Part shown: piece after piece, positions 35,996 to 43,318 of the stretch
Position numbering within the stretch: the stretch's first letter is position 1
How the letters are laid out: each line of letters begins with the position of its first letter
NCBI GenBank assembly: GCA_015665315.1
Contig: JADFAK010000084.1
Location: 1 to 43,318 of the forward strand
Origin: Flavobacteriales bacterium
Lineage (GTDB): Bacteria; Bacteroidota; Bacteroidia; Flavobacteriales_D; Sanyastnellaceae
Reading direction: 5' to 3'
DNA length: 43,318 bases
Made by a program: the position numbers and the translations under genes
Notes under the pieces: generated by a model
Seen by the model: the letters and a program-made list of their open reading frames with translations, nothing else
What the model was told of the DNA's origin: nothing
Database searches by the model: none

Positions 35996-37234
35996 ATCGA
36001 TTTAGATCCAATCATACTGTCCATTCCGATTTTTACCTTGTTGATCTTGGTGGAGATGATGTGGGATGCCCGACAAAAGCGAAAATCTCATGCTGGAAAG
36101 TACAGGGTGAACGACGCGCTTACCAATATTTCGTGCGGCATACTCGACCAAGTTTCTGGCATCTTTTCGAAGGTCTTGGTTATTGGAGCTTATGTCGTCG
36201 TTTTTGAATTGGCTTCTGGAATTCGTACGTGGAGTATTCCTTCGAGTGGTTTTTGGTGGGCTTTGGCCTTTATTGCTGTTGACTTCGCTTATTACTGGTC
36301 GCACCGCTTGAGCCATCGGGTGAATTTATTTTGGCTGGGACATGTCGTTCACCACCAAAGTGAGGATTACAATTTGTCGGTTGCGCTTCGACAGGGACTC
36401 TTGCAAAAAGTGTTCATGTTTTGGATCTATTTGCCCCTCGCCTTTGTGGGCTTCCCTCCTGAGTGGTTTGTCCTGTGCATGGCTTTTAATCTCTTGTACC
36501 AATTTTGGATTCATACGGAGGTTATCGATAAAATGGGTGCTTTTGAAGCGGTCATGAATACGCCATCTCACCACCGCGTGCACCATGGAAGAAATCCTGA
36601 ATACATCGATAAAAATCATGCGGGCGTATTTATTATTTGGGACCGGATGTTTGGCACTTTCGCTCAAGAAACGGTACGGCCAACCTACGGAATCACCACA
36701 CCTACAGACAGTTTTAATCCTGTACTAGCCCACACGAAGCCTTTTGCCCAACTGGCTCAAGAGGTGCGCACTGTGCCGGGTTTTTTGGACAAATTGCGCA
36801 TGGTTTTTATGCCTCCAGGATGGTATCCAGCGTCTATGGGCGGAGTAAAACCACCTCCACCTATTACGGGAAAGGAGGTCAAATACAATCGCACTATTCC
36901 CAAGATATTGAACATCTATATCATCGTACAGTACATTGTTGTTTTGGGTATTACTTCAGGTTTTTTATTCACTTTTCATTCTTATAGCACATACGTGCAA
37001 ATGGCTTTTGCTGTAGCAATTGCTTTCTTTGTTTTTACCTTGGGAGATGTGCTCGACAAAAACCCAAGAGGCGTGTATTTGGAATTCATTCGACAGCTCC
37101 TCATTTGCGGAATCGCGAGTTATATTGCTTTTACTTCCAATCCCCTATTCTATTTTCTGGCGGCCGTTTCTGTGCTGAGCAGCCTGTGGTTCCTGTATAT
37201 TCAAAAATCCATTTCCCATGAAGTTGATGGCTAA
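35996..37234 (+). CDS. Alkylglycerol monooxygenase-like (AGMO/TMEM195) membrane di-iron hydroxylase
   Basis: A fatty acid hydroxylase/sterol desaturase superfamily protein of about 412 residues if read from 35996. His boxes are HRLSH (103-107), HVVHH (116-120) and HHRVHH (192-197). The strings SEDYNLSVALRQ, FNLLYQFWIHTE, NTPSHHRVHHGRN and AGVFIIWDRMFGTF are nearly those of animal AGMO. AGMO cleaves the ether bond of alkylglycerols using tetrahydrobiopterin. Several C-terminal helices (NIYIIVQYIVVLGITSG onward) also match AGMO's longer form. The start is uncertain: TTG 36038 cuts TM1 in half, while ATC 35996 gives DLDPIILSIPIFTLLILVE, a full helix, and fits the promoter spacing. The frame overlaps the downstream YhhN gene by 17 bp. 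Confidence 0.87.
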   Translation: MDLDPIILSIPIFTLLILVEMMWDARQKRKSHAGKYRVNDALTNISCGILDQVSGIFSKVLVIGAYVVVFELASGIRTWSIPSSGFWWALAFIAVDFAYYWSHRLSHRVNLFWLGHVVHHQSEDYNLSVALRQGLLQKVFMFWIYLPLAFVGFPPEWFVLCMAFNLLYQFWIHTEVIDKMGAFEAVMNTPSHHRVHHGRNPEYIDKNHAGVFIIWDRMFGTFAQETVRPTYGITTPTDSFNPVLAHTKPFAQLAQEVRTVPGFLDKLRMVFMPPGWYPASMGGVKPPPPITGKEVKYNRTIPKILNIYIIVQYIVVLGITSGFLFTFHSYSTYVQMAFAVAIAFFVFTLGDVLDKNPRGVYLEFIRQLLICGIASYIAFTSNPLFYFLAAVSVLSSLWFLYIQKSISHEVDG

Positions 37235-37904
37235 AATGAGTCTTGTACTGTACGCGATTGTTGCGCTTATCCATATTGTGACCTGCTATTTTGAGGAGTA
37301 CGATGTGGTCAACCATATCTCGAAAGTGTTACTCATGCCTTTGTTGATTCTGGCTGTTTTTTTAGCGCGAGCGCAAATGAAATATTGGGCCCTCCTCATC
37401 GGAGCATTGCTGTTTTCATGGATCGGTGATGTCGTGCTGATCTCAGATGACGAGAGCTATTTTCTCTATGGACTGGGTGCCTTTTTGATCGCCCATATCT
37501 TTTACATTGTCACTTTTAGAAAATGCAAGGACGACAACCATGAGATTCCCATGATGAAGCGCTACCCGCTCACGGCGATTGCAATTGGCGTAGCTGGGGC
37601 GGCCATGTTTTTTAAAATTAAGGACGGACTAGAAGCTATGGAATTGCCTGTATTGATCTACACGGCAATTATTATTACCATGGCTATTCAAGCTCTCAAC
37701 CGACACAAGAAAACAACTGCACGAAGCTTCGAATTGGTCATGATAGGCGCCTTATTGTTCATGGTTTCAGACAGCATTATTGCGTTGAATCGATTCAACG
37801 AACCTATTGAATATGCCTCGATGTGGATCATGCTCACCTATTGTGCCGCTCAATACCTGATTGTAAAGGGAATGATGGCCGCAAAACCCTATGAAGAATT
37901 TTAA
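37218..37904 (+). CDS. YhhN/TMEM86 family lysoplasmalogenase-like membrane protein
   Basis: A 228-residue protein with about eight transmembrane helices and the family motif LLFSWIGDVVLI (Asp71). A second conserved acidic segment is LLFMVSDSIIALNRF in the C-terminal half. Animal TMEM86A/B hydrolyse the vinyl-ether bond of lysoplasmalogens, and bacterial YhhN proteins share the fold. The gene starts 17 bp inside the AGMO-like gene, so the two are translated in tandem. It ends 3 bp before the convergent T9SS operon. The pairing suggests shared work on ether lipids. Confidence 0.88.
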   Translation: MKLMAKMSLVLYAIVALIHIVTCYFEEYDVVNHISKVLLMPLLILAVFLARAQMKYWALLIGALLFSWIGDVVLISDDESYFLYGLGAFLIAHIFYIVTFRKCKDDNHEIPMMKRYPLTAIAIGVAGAAMFFKIKDGLEAMELPVLIYTAIIITMAIQALNRHKKTTARSFELVMIGALLFMVSDSIIALNRFNEPIEYASMWIMLTYCAAQYLIVKGMMAAKPYEEF

Positions 37905-37907
37905 GAC

Positions 37908-39113
37908 CTACTGAAGGACTATTCGCTGCATGGTTGTTCCGCTTTTCACGATGTACATTCCGCTTGGAAGTGCGCTCAAATCCATCCGAATGGTTCCTGT
38001 CTTACTTACTTGCTGAGAAAACACCAAGCGCGATGAAAGGGTATACACCTCAACTAGGTTTGTATTCGAAGCTGGAAGGATAGTTAAGATTCCGGTTGTT
38101 GGATTGGGATAGGTCGACAACGATTCTAGATTGGATTCGTTGATGCTTGTTGGCGCATCTCCAATTTTCGTAACACCTGTACTTGTAGCTACCCATACGT
38201 TATCTTGAGAATCGATAGAAAGCTGAGCAACAGCTGGTCCGGCTAGACCATCGTCTTCGTCGTAGTCAATCCACTCACCACCGACGTAAAGAGAAACTCC
38301 ACCTACAGAAACGAGGTAATCAACATACAATCCCGCCCAAACGCGGCCTTGAGAATCGATTTTCACATCTTCCACAGGATTGATTTCGTGTGGAGCAGGC
38401 AATTCAAAAATAGCGTCGTGGTCTTCAACGTGCTCGTTGCTATTGCTGAAAACTGAAATTCCTGTGTTGGTTCCCATCCACTTTTGGTTGGAAGCATCAA
38501 CCGCGATTGATCGTACGGCAACAGATAACAATCCGTCGTCTTCATTGATCTCGGTGAGGTCGGTACCATCAAACATGAAAGAACCACCCAACCCGGTTCC
38601 GAACCACATGTTTCCGTTGTTGTCTTGAGTCACGTGAGCCACCCCTCCAAATGGCAGTCCATCGGCCGTTGTATAGTTGGTAAATGTACTCCCGTCAAAA
38701 GACGAAACACCGTCGTTGTTACCGAACCAGATAAGTCCGTCGGTGCTTTCGTAAATGTGCTTGATGCGGTCGTCTTCCAGCCCATCATCGGTCGTATAGG
38801 TAGTCCACGTACCGTCCTGAAATTTACTGATTCCGAAATCCGTTCCCGCCCAGAGGATTCCTTGGCTGTCCATGAGAATTCCCCATACTGTATTGAACAC
38901 CAAGCCGTCATCCGTCGTGTAATTGGTCCAGTCGGTTCCGTCGAAGAAGGAAATTCCCTCTTGTGTACCAAACCACACGTTGTCGTCGGCGTCAACATCT
39001 ACGCACAGAACGGCGTTGTTGACGAGTCCATCTTCGGTGGTATAAGAGGTAAACGTTTGCGCGGATGCGCTAATCGTAAAAGCTAAAAAGAGGATTGCAA
39101 TTGATTTTTTCAT
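37908..39113 (-). CDS. T9SS-secreted Reg_prop beta-propeller protein
   Basis: A 401-residue protein from ATG 39113 (MKKSIAILFLAFTISASAQT), which begins a clean signal peptide. About seven two-component-regulator propeller repeats follow, each with a TxDGL and NVWFGTxxGIxxFDG pattern (~20-320). A C-terminal type A sorting domain (YPNPTTGILTILPA ... GMYIVK) ends the protein. Reg_prop blades normally form the periplasmic sensor of hybrid two-component systems; here they stand alone and are secreted, with no kinase domain. It is the last gene of a three-gene operon, 10 bp after the CotH gene. Confidence 0.9.
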   Translation of the reverse strand: MKKSIAILFLAFTISASAQTFTSYTTEDGLVNNAVLCVDVDADDNVWFGTQEGISFFDGTDWTNYTTDDGLVFNTVWGILMDSQGILWAGTDFGISKFQDGTWTTYTTDDGLEDDRIKHIYESTDGLIWFGNNDGVSSFDGSTFTNYTTADGLPFGGVAHVTQDNNGNMWFGTGLGGSFMFDGTDLTEINEDDGLLSVAVRSIAVDASNQKWMGTNTGISVFSNSNEHVEDHDAIFELPAPHEINPVEDVKIDSQGRVWAGLYVDYLVSVGGVSLYVGGEWIDYDEDDGLAGPAVAQLSIDSQDNVWVATSTGVTKIGDAPTSINESNLESLSTYPNPTTGILTILPASNTNLVEVYTLSSRLVFSQQVSKTGTIRMDLSALPSGMYIVKSGTTMQRIVLQ

Positions 39114-39123
39114 GGGTCTACTA

Positions 39124-41397
39124 TTATAGAACAACCAGCTTTTGGATAGCCGATCGATTTCCTTGTGTCAGTTGAATTTGATAAATGCCATGCGACAATG
39201 CCGAAACATCAACAACTTGACGGTCGCCAGTCATGGTCGTTTGCAGCACATATCGGCCATCGATACCAACTATGGTAATCGTGGCGGGCTCCCTGTTTTC
39301 AGTAAGCACGAGTACTTTGTGCGAGCTAGGATTTGGGTAAATTTTAAATTCTAGGGCCTCCTGCTCATACACCGAAACTGGTTCGTTGACGGCATTGAAA
39401 GTAGCGTTCATTTCGACAAAAGGACCCGTCCCATTCGGGAAACGAGCGATCGACTGGTTTTCTCCTACCTCGCCAAATGTTACCGAATCAATGATCGTGC
39501 TGTCGGCGTATGCGATGGAGATAAATTCTCCGAAAGCTGATAGTTGGAAATTGGCGTGCAGACTACCCTCCGACCCTTGCTCATCGGCCCAGACGATCAG
39601 GTATCCATCGGCTTCGACGGTTACATTTGGCATGGCCCATTTAACTGGATTCAAGGGATCATCGGATAAATAGAGTCCGCTAGTAGATATATCGGTATCC
39701 GTGTTGTTGTACAGTTCAATCCAGTCGTCGTAATCTCCACTTCCATCGGTATCTCCGGCTGTGTTGAAGGCCATGAATTCGTTGATCACTAAGTCGGCCG
39801 GATTGATGTTGGACTCCATGGTATAGAATTCGTAGGCCGCGCGCTCGGGTGAAAATCGGCCAGACTCGTCGTTTTCGGCGTATATATAATATTCGATTGC
39901 ATTGCCCACATTGGTGAGTGAGGCCGTGTATATTCCATCGCCTGATACCGCGTCTTGTCCTGTTCCATCGTCGAGCATGGGTGTACGAACAAACAAGCCT
40001 GTGCCTCCAAATCTATAGGCCAAGGTGACCTCGTTGGCGTCAACAACATTTGCGTTTATCGCTAAGTCGCCACCAAGTGAAATAGAAGTGGGAATGGAGC
40101 CGATATCACTAATTTCTGGTGCATTTTCGAAGCCCGGGTAAGTCATTAAAAATTCGGTACGGCCTTCCATCAAATCGATAATTCCCGGGTAGGAAACGAG
40201 GTCGGTAACGGTACTGGTCAAGTTGTTTTCAAAATCCTCGTAGGTGTAAAATTTATTGGTATCGGCCAGCACATCATCGGCGATAAGATCGTGGTAAAAC
40301 TGGGCTCGTGCGAGGTAATCGTCGTTTTGAAAATTCTCCTCCATAATCGTGCGCATGTGTGCCAAATACATTCTACGATAGGTGTCGTTATCGAAGAGAT
40401 TGCGCATCAATGGTCGTGGGAAAACCGACACACTCGAATAGTGATACAGGGGATCCATGGTCATGGCTTCGGCAATGCTGAACCCGTCGTAAAATTCGGA
40501 ATCATCGGTAAGGCGGAAGCTGGCAAAGGACATGTTGAGGTCCCACAGTAGTGGGTTGAACTGACCGTTGAGGTCTTCGAACATATAGTAATTCTGCGAA
40601 AAACCCACATAGCTGTCGAAGTTGATCAAGGCGTAATTGAAGGCATGCATCCACAGTGCGCGGTCGATGTTAAGTACCGGTTCGACGTTGTCAATGTCGT
40701 TGTTGAGGACATCGATGAAGTCTACTAGCTGGGTCCAACCTTGGTCAGACTTCAACTGATACAAGTCGTAATAATCCACTTCGTCGGATCCAGGCGTATC
40801 GCTCAAATTAGAGTTTTCGCCGAAGAGATCGAGACTCGTAGGGTTGCATTTAAAAAAGGCGTGATCGATGTCTACAAAATGTTCGTTGAGGAACTCTTTG
40901 TCTACGGGTTCGACATTGGTATAGAGGCCCCAATAGACGTCGTTGATAAAGACCTTCGCGTAGTTGGCCCTTCCCGCAGGCATGTACTTGCGGCCAATTT
41001 CGTAGGAGAGTACCTCGCGCAAAAAAGAGGGGTCTTGAATGACGTTGGACAGTTTGATTTTATCCTTGCCTTGGTAATGCTGTGAGCCATCGACGTAATC
41101 CAATTTGATATTAAAAGGGTTCTTTGTGTAATCTACACTAGCTGAGCTAAATCCTTTGTATCGAACACCCACATCGGGAAGCATTGTTCCGTCGATTTCT
41201 ACCGAAGCGAGGAGACGTTCTTCTTCTCCTGCAATAAACAAAGCGTCTAGTAGTTCGTCCCAATTGTCTTGGGTGAAGTAGATTTTAATCTCTGGAATAT
41301 GATCTTCGGCATAAAAATCATCCTGCGACCATACCTGCGTTGAAAGCAGCATGGTCATCAGGAGGAAGAGGCTCTGTATTTGCGCTTGTCGCGTCAT
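39124..41397 (-). CDS. T9SS-secreted CotH-type kinase with lamin-tail domain
   Basis: A 757-residue protein with a signal peptide (MTRQAQIQSLFLLMTMLLST). A CotH domain spans ~30-400 with RYKGFSSAS, NYAKVFINDVYWGLYTNVE, NFDSYVGFSQNYYMF (259-273) and WDLNMSF (285-291), the last carrying the expected metal-binding Asp. A chitobiase-like beta domain (~450-530), a lamin-tail domain (~535-650, LVINEFMAFN) and a type A sorting domain (IYPNPSSHKVLVL) complete it. CotH proteins are atypical protein kinases related to Fam20C that phosphorylate secreted or coat proteins. The start overlaps the upstream stop as TAATG, implying coupled translation. Confidence 0.9.
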   Translation of the reverse strand: MTRQAQIQSLFLLMTMLLSTQVWSQDDFYAEDHIPEIKIYFTQDNWDELLDALFIAGEEERLLASVEIDGTMLPDVGVRYKGFSSASVDYTKNPFNIKLDYVDGSQHYQGKDKIKLSNVIQDPSFLREVLSYEIGRKYMPAGRANYAKVFINDVYWGLYTNVEPVDKEFLNEHFVDIDHAFFKCNPTSLDLFGENSNLSDTPGSDEVDYYDLYQLKSDQGWTQLVDFIDVLNNDIDNVEPVLNIDRALWMHAFNYALINFDSYVGFSQNYYMFEDLNGQFNPLLWDLNMSFASFRLTDDSEFYDGFSIAEAMTMDPLYHYSSVSVFPRPLMRNLFDNDTYRRMYLAHMRTIMEENFQNDDYLARAQFYHDLIADDVLADTNKFYTYEDFENNLTSTVTDLVSYPGIIDLMEGRTEFLMTYPGFENAPEISDIGSIPTSISLGGDLAINANVVDANEVTLAYRFGGTGLFVRTPMLDDGTGQDAVSGDGIYTASLTNVGNAIEYYIYAENDESGRFSPERAAYEFYTMESNINPADLVINEFMAFNTAGDTDGSGDYDDWIELYNNTDTDISTSGLYLSDDPLNPVKWAMPNVTVEADGYLIVWADEQGSEGSLHANFQLSAFGEFISIAYADSTIIDSVTFGEVGENQSIARFPNGTGPFVEMNATFNAVNEPVSVYEQEALEFKIYPNPSSHKVLVLTENREPATITIVGIDGRYVLQTTMTGDRQVVDVSALSHGIYQIQLTQGNRSAIQKLVVL

Positions 41398-42932
41398 TAT
41401 TTAGCAATGCTTATCATGCGTGTATTTTGCTTGTCTTCGAAGGAAACGGTCACATAGTAAATACCATTTGCCTGCGATGAAAGATCGAGTTCTTGCACAT
41501 TTCTAAACGAAGCAACTAGACGCCCGAATGTATCGTGAACCAAGATTTGATCCGGACCATTTTGGCTGAATTCTCCGATCATTTGAAACAGACCTTCAGA
41601 GGGATTTGGGAAGATCGTGAATACCAATTCGTTGTTCTCCTCAATGAAATCAGGCGTATCGCACGGATTCTCAAGCAAGGCCTGAATTCCAGGATGATCG
41701 CATTCGTAGCGGAAAGCTTTGTGGGTTCCAGCGTTGTATTGAAAAACGACGTTGTCATCCTCGTCGGCCTCGTACATGTATCCTGCGCCACCCATTCCGC
41801 CGGCGAGATTTACGAAAACGTTTCCGTTTGACATACGATCCGAAGATGATTGTCCGCTTGCACTCGCAATGCAGTTGTGTCTCCAGCTATACGAAGCAGG
41901 CTCGTATTGTTGTCCTGGAGTTAGGTCATAATTGTATCCGTTCACAGGCGCGTCGATCGCATCAATGGCTGAGGCGCCATTGTTCCCCGAATTGTTAAAT
42001 ATTTGGATGAAGCCACCGTTTGGTCGGCCATCGTCGATGATCCATCGTGCGTCGTGGCAAGCAGCTGTTAGAATCTGATCTCCTGCAGTATCGTAGTTTT
42101 CTGGATGTCCCCAACGGTAAATAAAGTCGCCCCCCATGCCCGAGTTGCCACCAGAATGCGAAGCTGCCTCTTCGGTAGTGGTGCTATGATCGATGATTAA
42201 TACTTCACTCAGGAAGCGAGAGCTGAATACAATTTGATCCAAGGCCTCATTGTAGTCAATTCCATTGCAGTGAAACCAATCATTTGCAGCACCGCCGCCG
42301 CCTGGTCCGCCACCACTTGTGCTCACTTCAACATTGATATTCATCAACTCAGGGTGTTCGGAAATGACACCGTAGTTGGGTAATTCGCTATCGACATCTT
42401 GGATCAAGTGATCTTTGATATGCCATTCCCAGACAATATCGGCACTTGAGCCGTTGGGTTGCAATTCGATAAAATGCGTTGCGTATTTGTTATCGTCATC
42501 GTCGTAGCCAATCTCCACGAGGTCATCGTTGTCGATATACTCCCATGCGATGAGTAGTACGTTACCGTTGGGCATGAGGCAAAGGTCGTGGTGAGAAACG
42601 TGTTGTGAATTGGAATAGATGTACTCCCAAACAACATCTCCATTGGCATCCAATTCTTGAACCATACCACCTACTGCGGCTCCGTTGATTTGATTTCCGC
42701 TATACTCGGCACCGCGAACGATGTTGCCAGAAGGGGCAAGAGCCATTGCATAGTTGGCAGCAATTGAGCACGACCATGAATAGGCGATGTCGCCCTCACT
42801 GTCTATGAGGTAAGCGGTGTTTTGTCCGGCTGGATTGTAAAGAGCATAGCCGTCAAAAGCTTGAGAGAATCCTTGGAACGCGAGCATTGAAAGCAAAGCG
42901 CTAAGGAAGATTACGTGGGTCTTTGTAGTCAT
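41397..42932 (-). CDS. T9SS-secreted arylsulfotransferase-like (Arylsulfotransf_2) propeller protein
   Basis: A 511-residue protein with a signal peptide (MTTKTHVIFLSALLSMLAFQ). A six-bladed ASST-type propeller follows, with HHDLCLMPNGNVLL (His114/115), NDWFHCNGIDY (His221), FSSR (Arg239) and CHDARWI (His293), positions where the family keeps catalytic His and Arg. A Gly-rich linker lies at ~207-214. The C-terminal sorting domain begins FPNPSEGLFQM. Arylsulfate sulfotransferases move sulfate from phenolic esters to phenolic acceptors via sulfo-histidine. Many Bacteroidota relatives are untested. It is the first gene of the CotH/Reg_prop operon. Confidence 0.87.
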   Translation of the reverse strand: MTTKTHVIFLSALLSMLAFQGFSQAFDGYALYNPAGQNTAYLIDSEGDIAYSWSCSIAANYAMALAPSGNIVRGAEYSGNQINGAAVGGMVQELDANGDVVWEYIYSNSQHVSHHDLCLMPNGNVLLIAWEYIDNDDLVEIGYDDDDNKYATHFIELQPNGSSADIVWEWHIKDHLIQDVDSELPNYGVISEHPELMNINVEVSTSGGGPGGGGAANDWFHCNGIDYNEALDQIVFSSRFLSEVLIIDHSTTTEEAASHSGGNSGMGGDFIYRWGHPENYDTAGDQILTAACHDARWIIDDGRPNGGFIQIFNNSGNNGASAIDAIDAPVNGYNYDLTPGQQYEPASYSWRHNCIASASGQSSSDRMSNGNVFVNLAGGMGGAGYMYEADEDDNVVFQYNAGTHKAFRYECDHPGIQALLENPCDTPDFIEENNELVFTIFPNPSEGLFQMIGEFSQNGPDQILVHDTFGRLVASFRNVQELDLSSQANGIYYVTVSFEDKQNTRMISIAK

Positions 42933-43054
42933 GTTTGGTTTTTTCTATACAGAGATAATGGGCAATTTATGTCGAAATAACCCGAATTCGCCTGTATGAC
43001 GACATTGACTTTAAAAACTTGCGAAGGTTTAATAATAAGAGATGCGAGGAAGCG
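42933..43054. promoter_or_regulatory. Upstream region of the T9SS cargo operon
   Basis: No ORF is present. On the minus strand TTATTTCG and ATAAATTG, both close to the -7 consensus, lie about 40 bp and 30 bp upstream of ATG 42932. Neither can be chosen on sequence alone. Confidence 0.3.
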
Positions 43055-43318
43055 AAGGACAGAATTGTGTGCGAGTGCGGAGTATCGAGATGGGCGCGAT
43101 TTTTTTTATCTCTTACTCTTTTCTCTTGCTCTTACTCTTCCTCTTCTTTTAAGAGATAAGAGGAAGTTTCAAGAGGAAGAGATAAGTATGGCAAAGGACA
43201 GAATTGAGTGCGAGTACGGAGTATCGAGATGGGCGCGATTTTTTTACTTATCTCTTGCTCTTTTCTCTTGCTCTTCCTCTTCTTTTAAGAGATAAGAGGA
43301 AGTTTCAAGAGGAAGAGA
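43055..43318. repeat. 139-bp direct tandem repeat running off the window
   Basis: The AAGGACAGAATTG unit starts at 43055 and again at 43194 with few changes, and the second copy is cut by the window end. Each copy has GAGTATCGAGATGGGCGCGA and a polypyrimidine tract. It then carries CTCTTCCTCTT (43135-43145) facing AAGAGGAAGAG (43171-43181), a perfect 11-bp inverted repeat with a competing inner stem AAGAGGAAG at 43158-43166. Confidence 0.9.

Noticed and set aside
1-43318. Mobile element, prophage, toxin-antitoxin or defence system
   Set aside because: No transposase, integrase, phage structural, nuclease-defence or paired toxin-antitoxin genes could be identified in any frame.

Overview
The window is about 43 kb of chromosome from a Bacteroidota bacterium, most likely a marine or aquatic Flavobacteriales-type organism. 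Evidence for this: type IX secretion (T9SS) cargo with C-terminal sorting domains, a PorP/SprF protein, a CHU_C gliding-motility-type C-terminus, DUF4286 next to rsmA, Bacteroidota -7 promoter boxes (TAnnTTTG-like), almost no Shine-Dalgarno sequences, and a TTG-anticodon tRNA-Gln. I see no integrase, transposase, phage gene or CRISPR array. Most genes are housekeeping or envelope genes, and the unusual content lies in the secreted-protein operons, the intergenic repeats and an ether-lipid gene pair.

Layout. 1-8569 (minus): a T9SS surface operon made of a 1792-residue adhesin, a PorP/SprF partner and a PorE-like TPR/PD40/OmpA protein cut by the window edge. 8.7-9.0 kb: a tRNA-Gln with terminator and a candidate small RNA or mini-ORF. 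9.1-12.1 kb: an ALDH8-type aldehyde dehydrogenase, a convergent 32-codon ORF and a coiled-coil OmpA lipoprotein, followed by two successive plus-strand terminators that suggest a small RNA. 12.4-23.3 kb: a Cys-rich repeat lipoprotein, recJ, an MscS channel, a redoxin, a TM2 protein, queA, truB, a MFS-PlsC-adenylation fusion with an incomplete adenylation domain, and a small outer-membrane protein.

23.7-29.1 kb: a VCBS/UnbV/SprB-repeat T9SS protein, a 71-bp tandem array with palindromes, an unrecognised 509-residue helical protein and a lipoprotein. 29.1-35.1 kb: mfd, a small membrane protein, fbp, rsmA and DUF4286. 35.2-35.9 kb: a 115-bp tandem array with palindromes and flanking direct repeats. 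36.0-37.9 kb: a protein very similar to alkylglycerol monooxygenase (AGMO/TMEM195), overlapping a YhhN/TMEM86 lysoplasmalogenase; together they read as an ether-lipid degradation pair. 37.9-42.9 kb: a three-gene operon of T9SS cargo (arylsulfotransferase-like propeller, CotH-type kinase, Reg_prop propeller). 43.05 kb to the end: a third tandem repeat, 139 bp.

Main observations: the AGMO plus lysoplasmalogenase operon, whose N-terminus has no canonical start codon; a recurring promoter geometry in which a -7-like box is followed by exactly 4 nt and then the start codon (near-leaderless mRNAs); a secreted sulfotransferase-like/CotH-kinase operon; the truncated Aas-like fusion; and candidate small RNAs and small ORFs that standard ORF calling misses.
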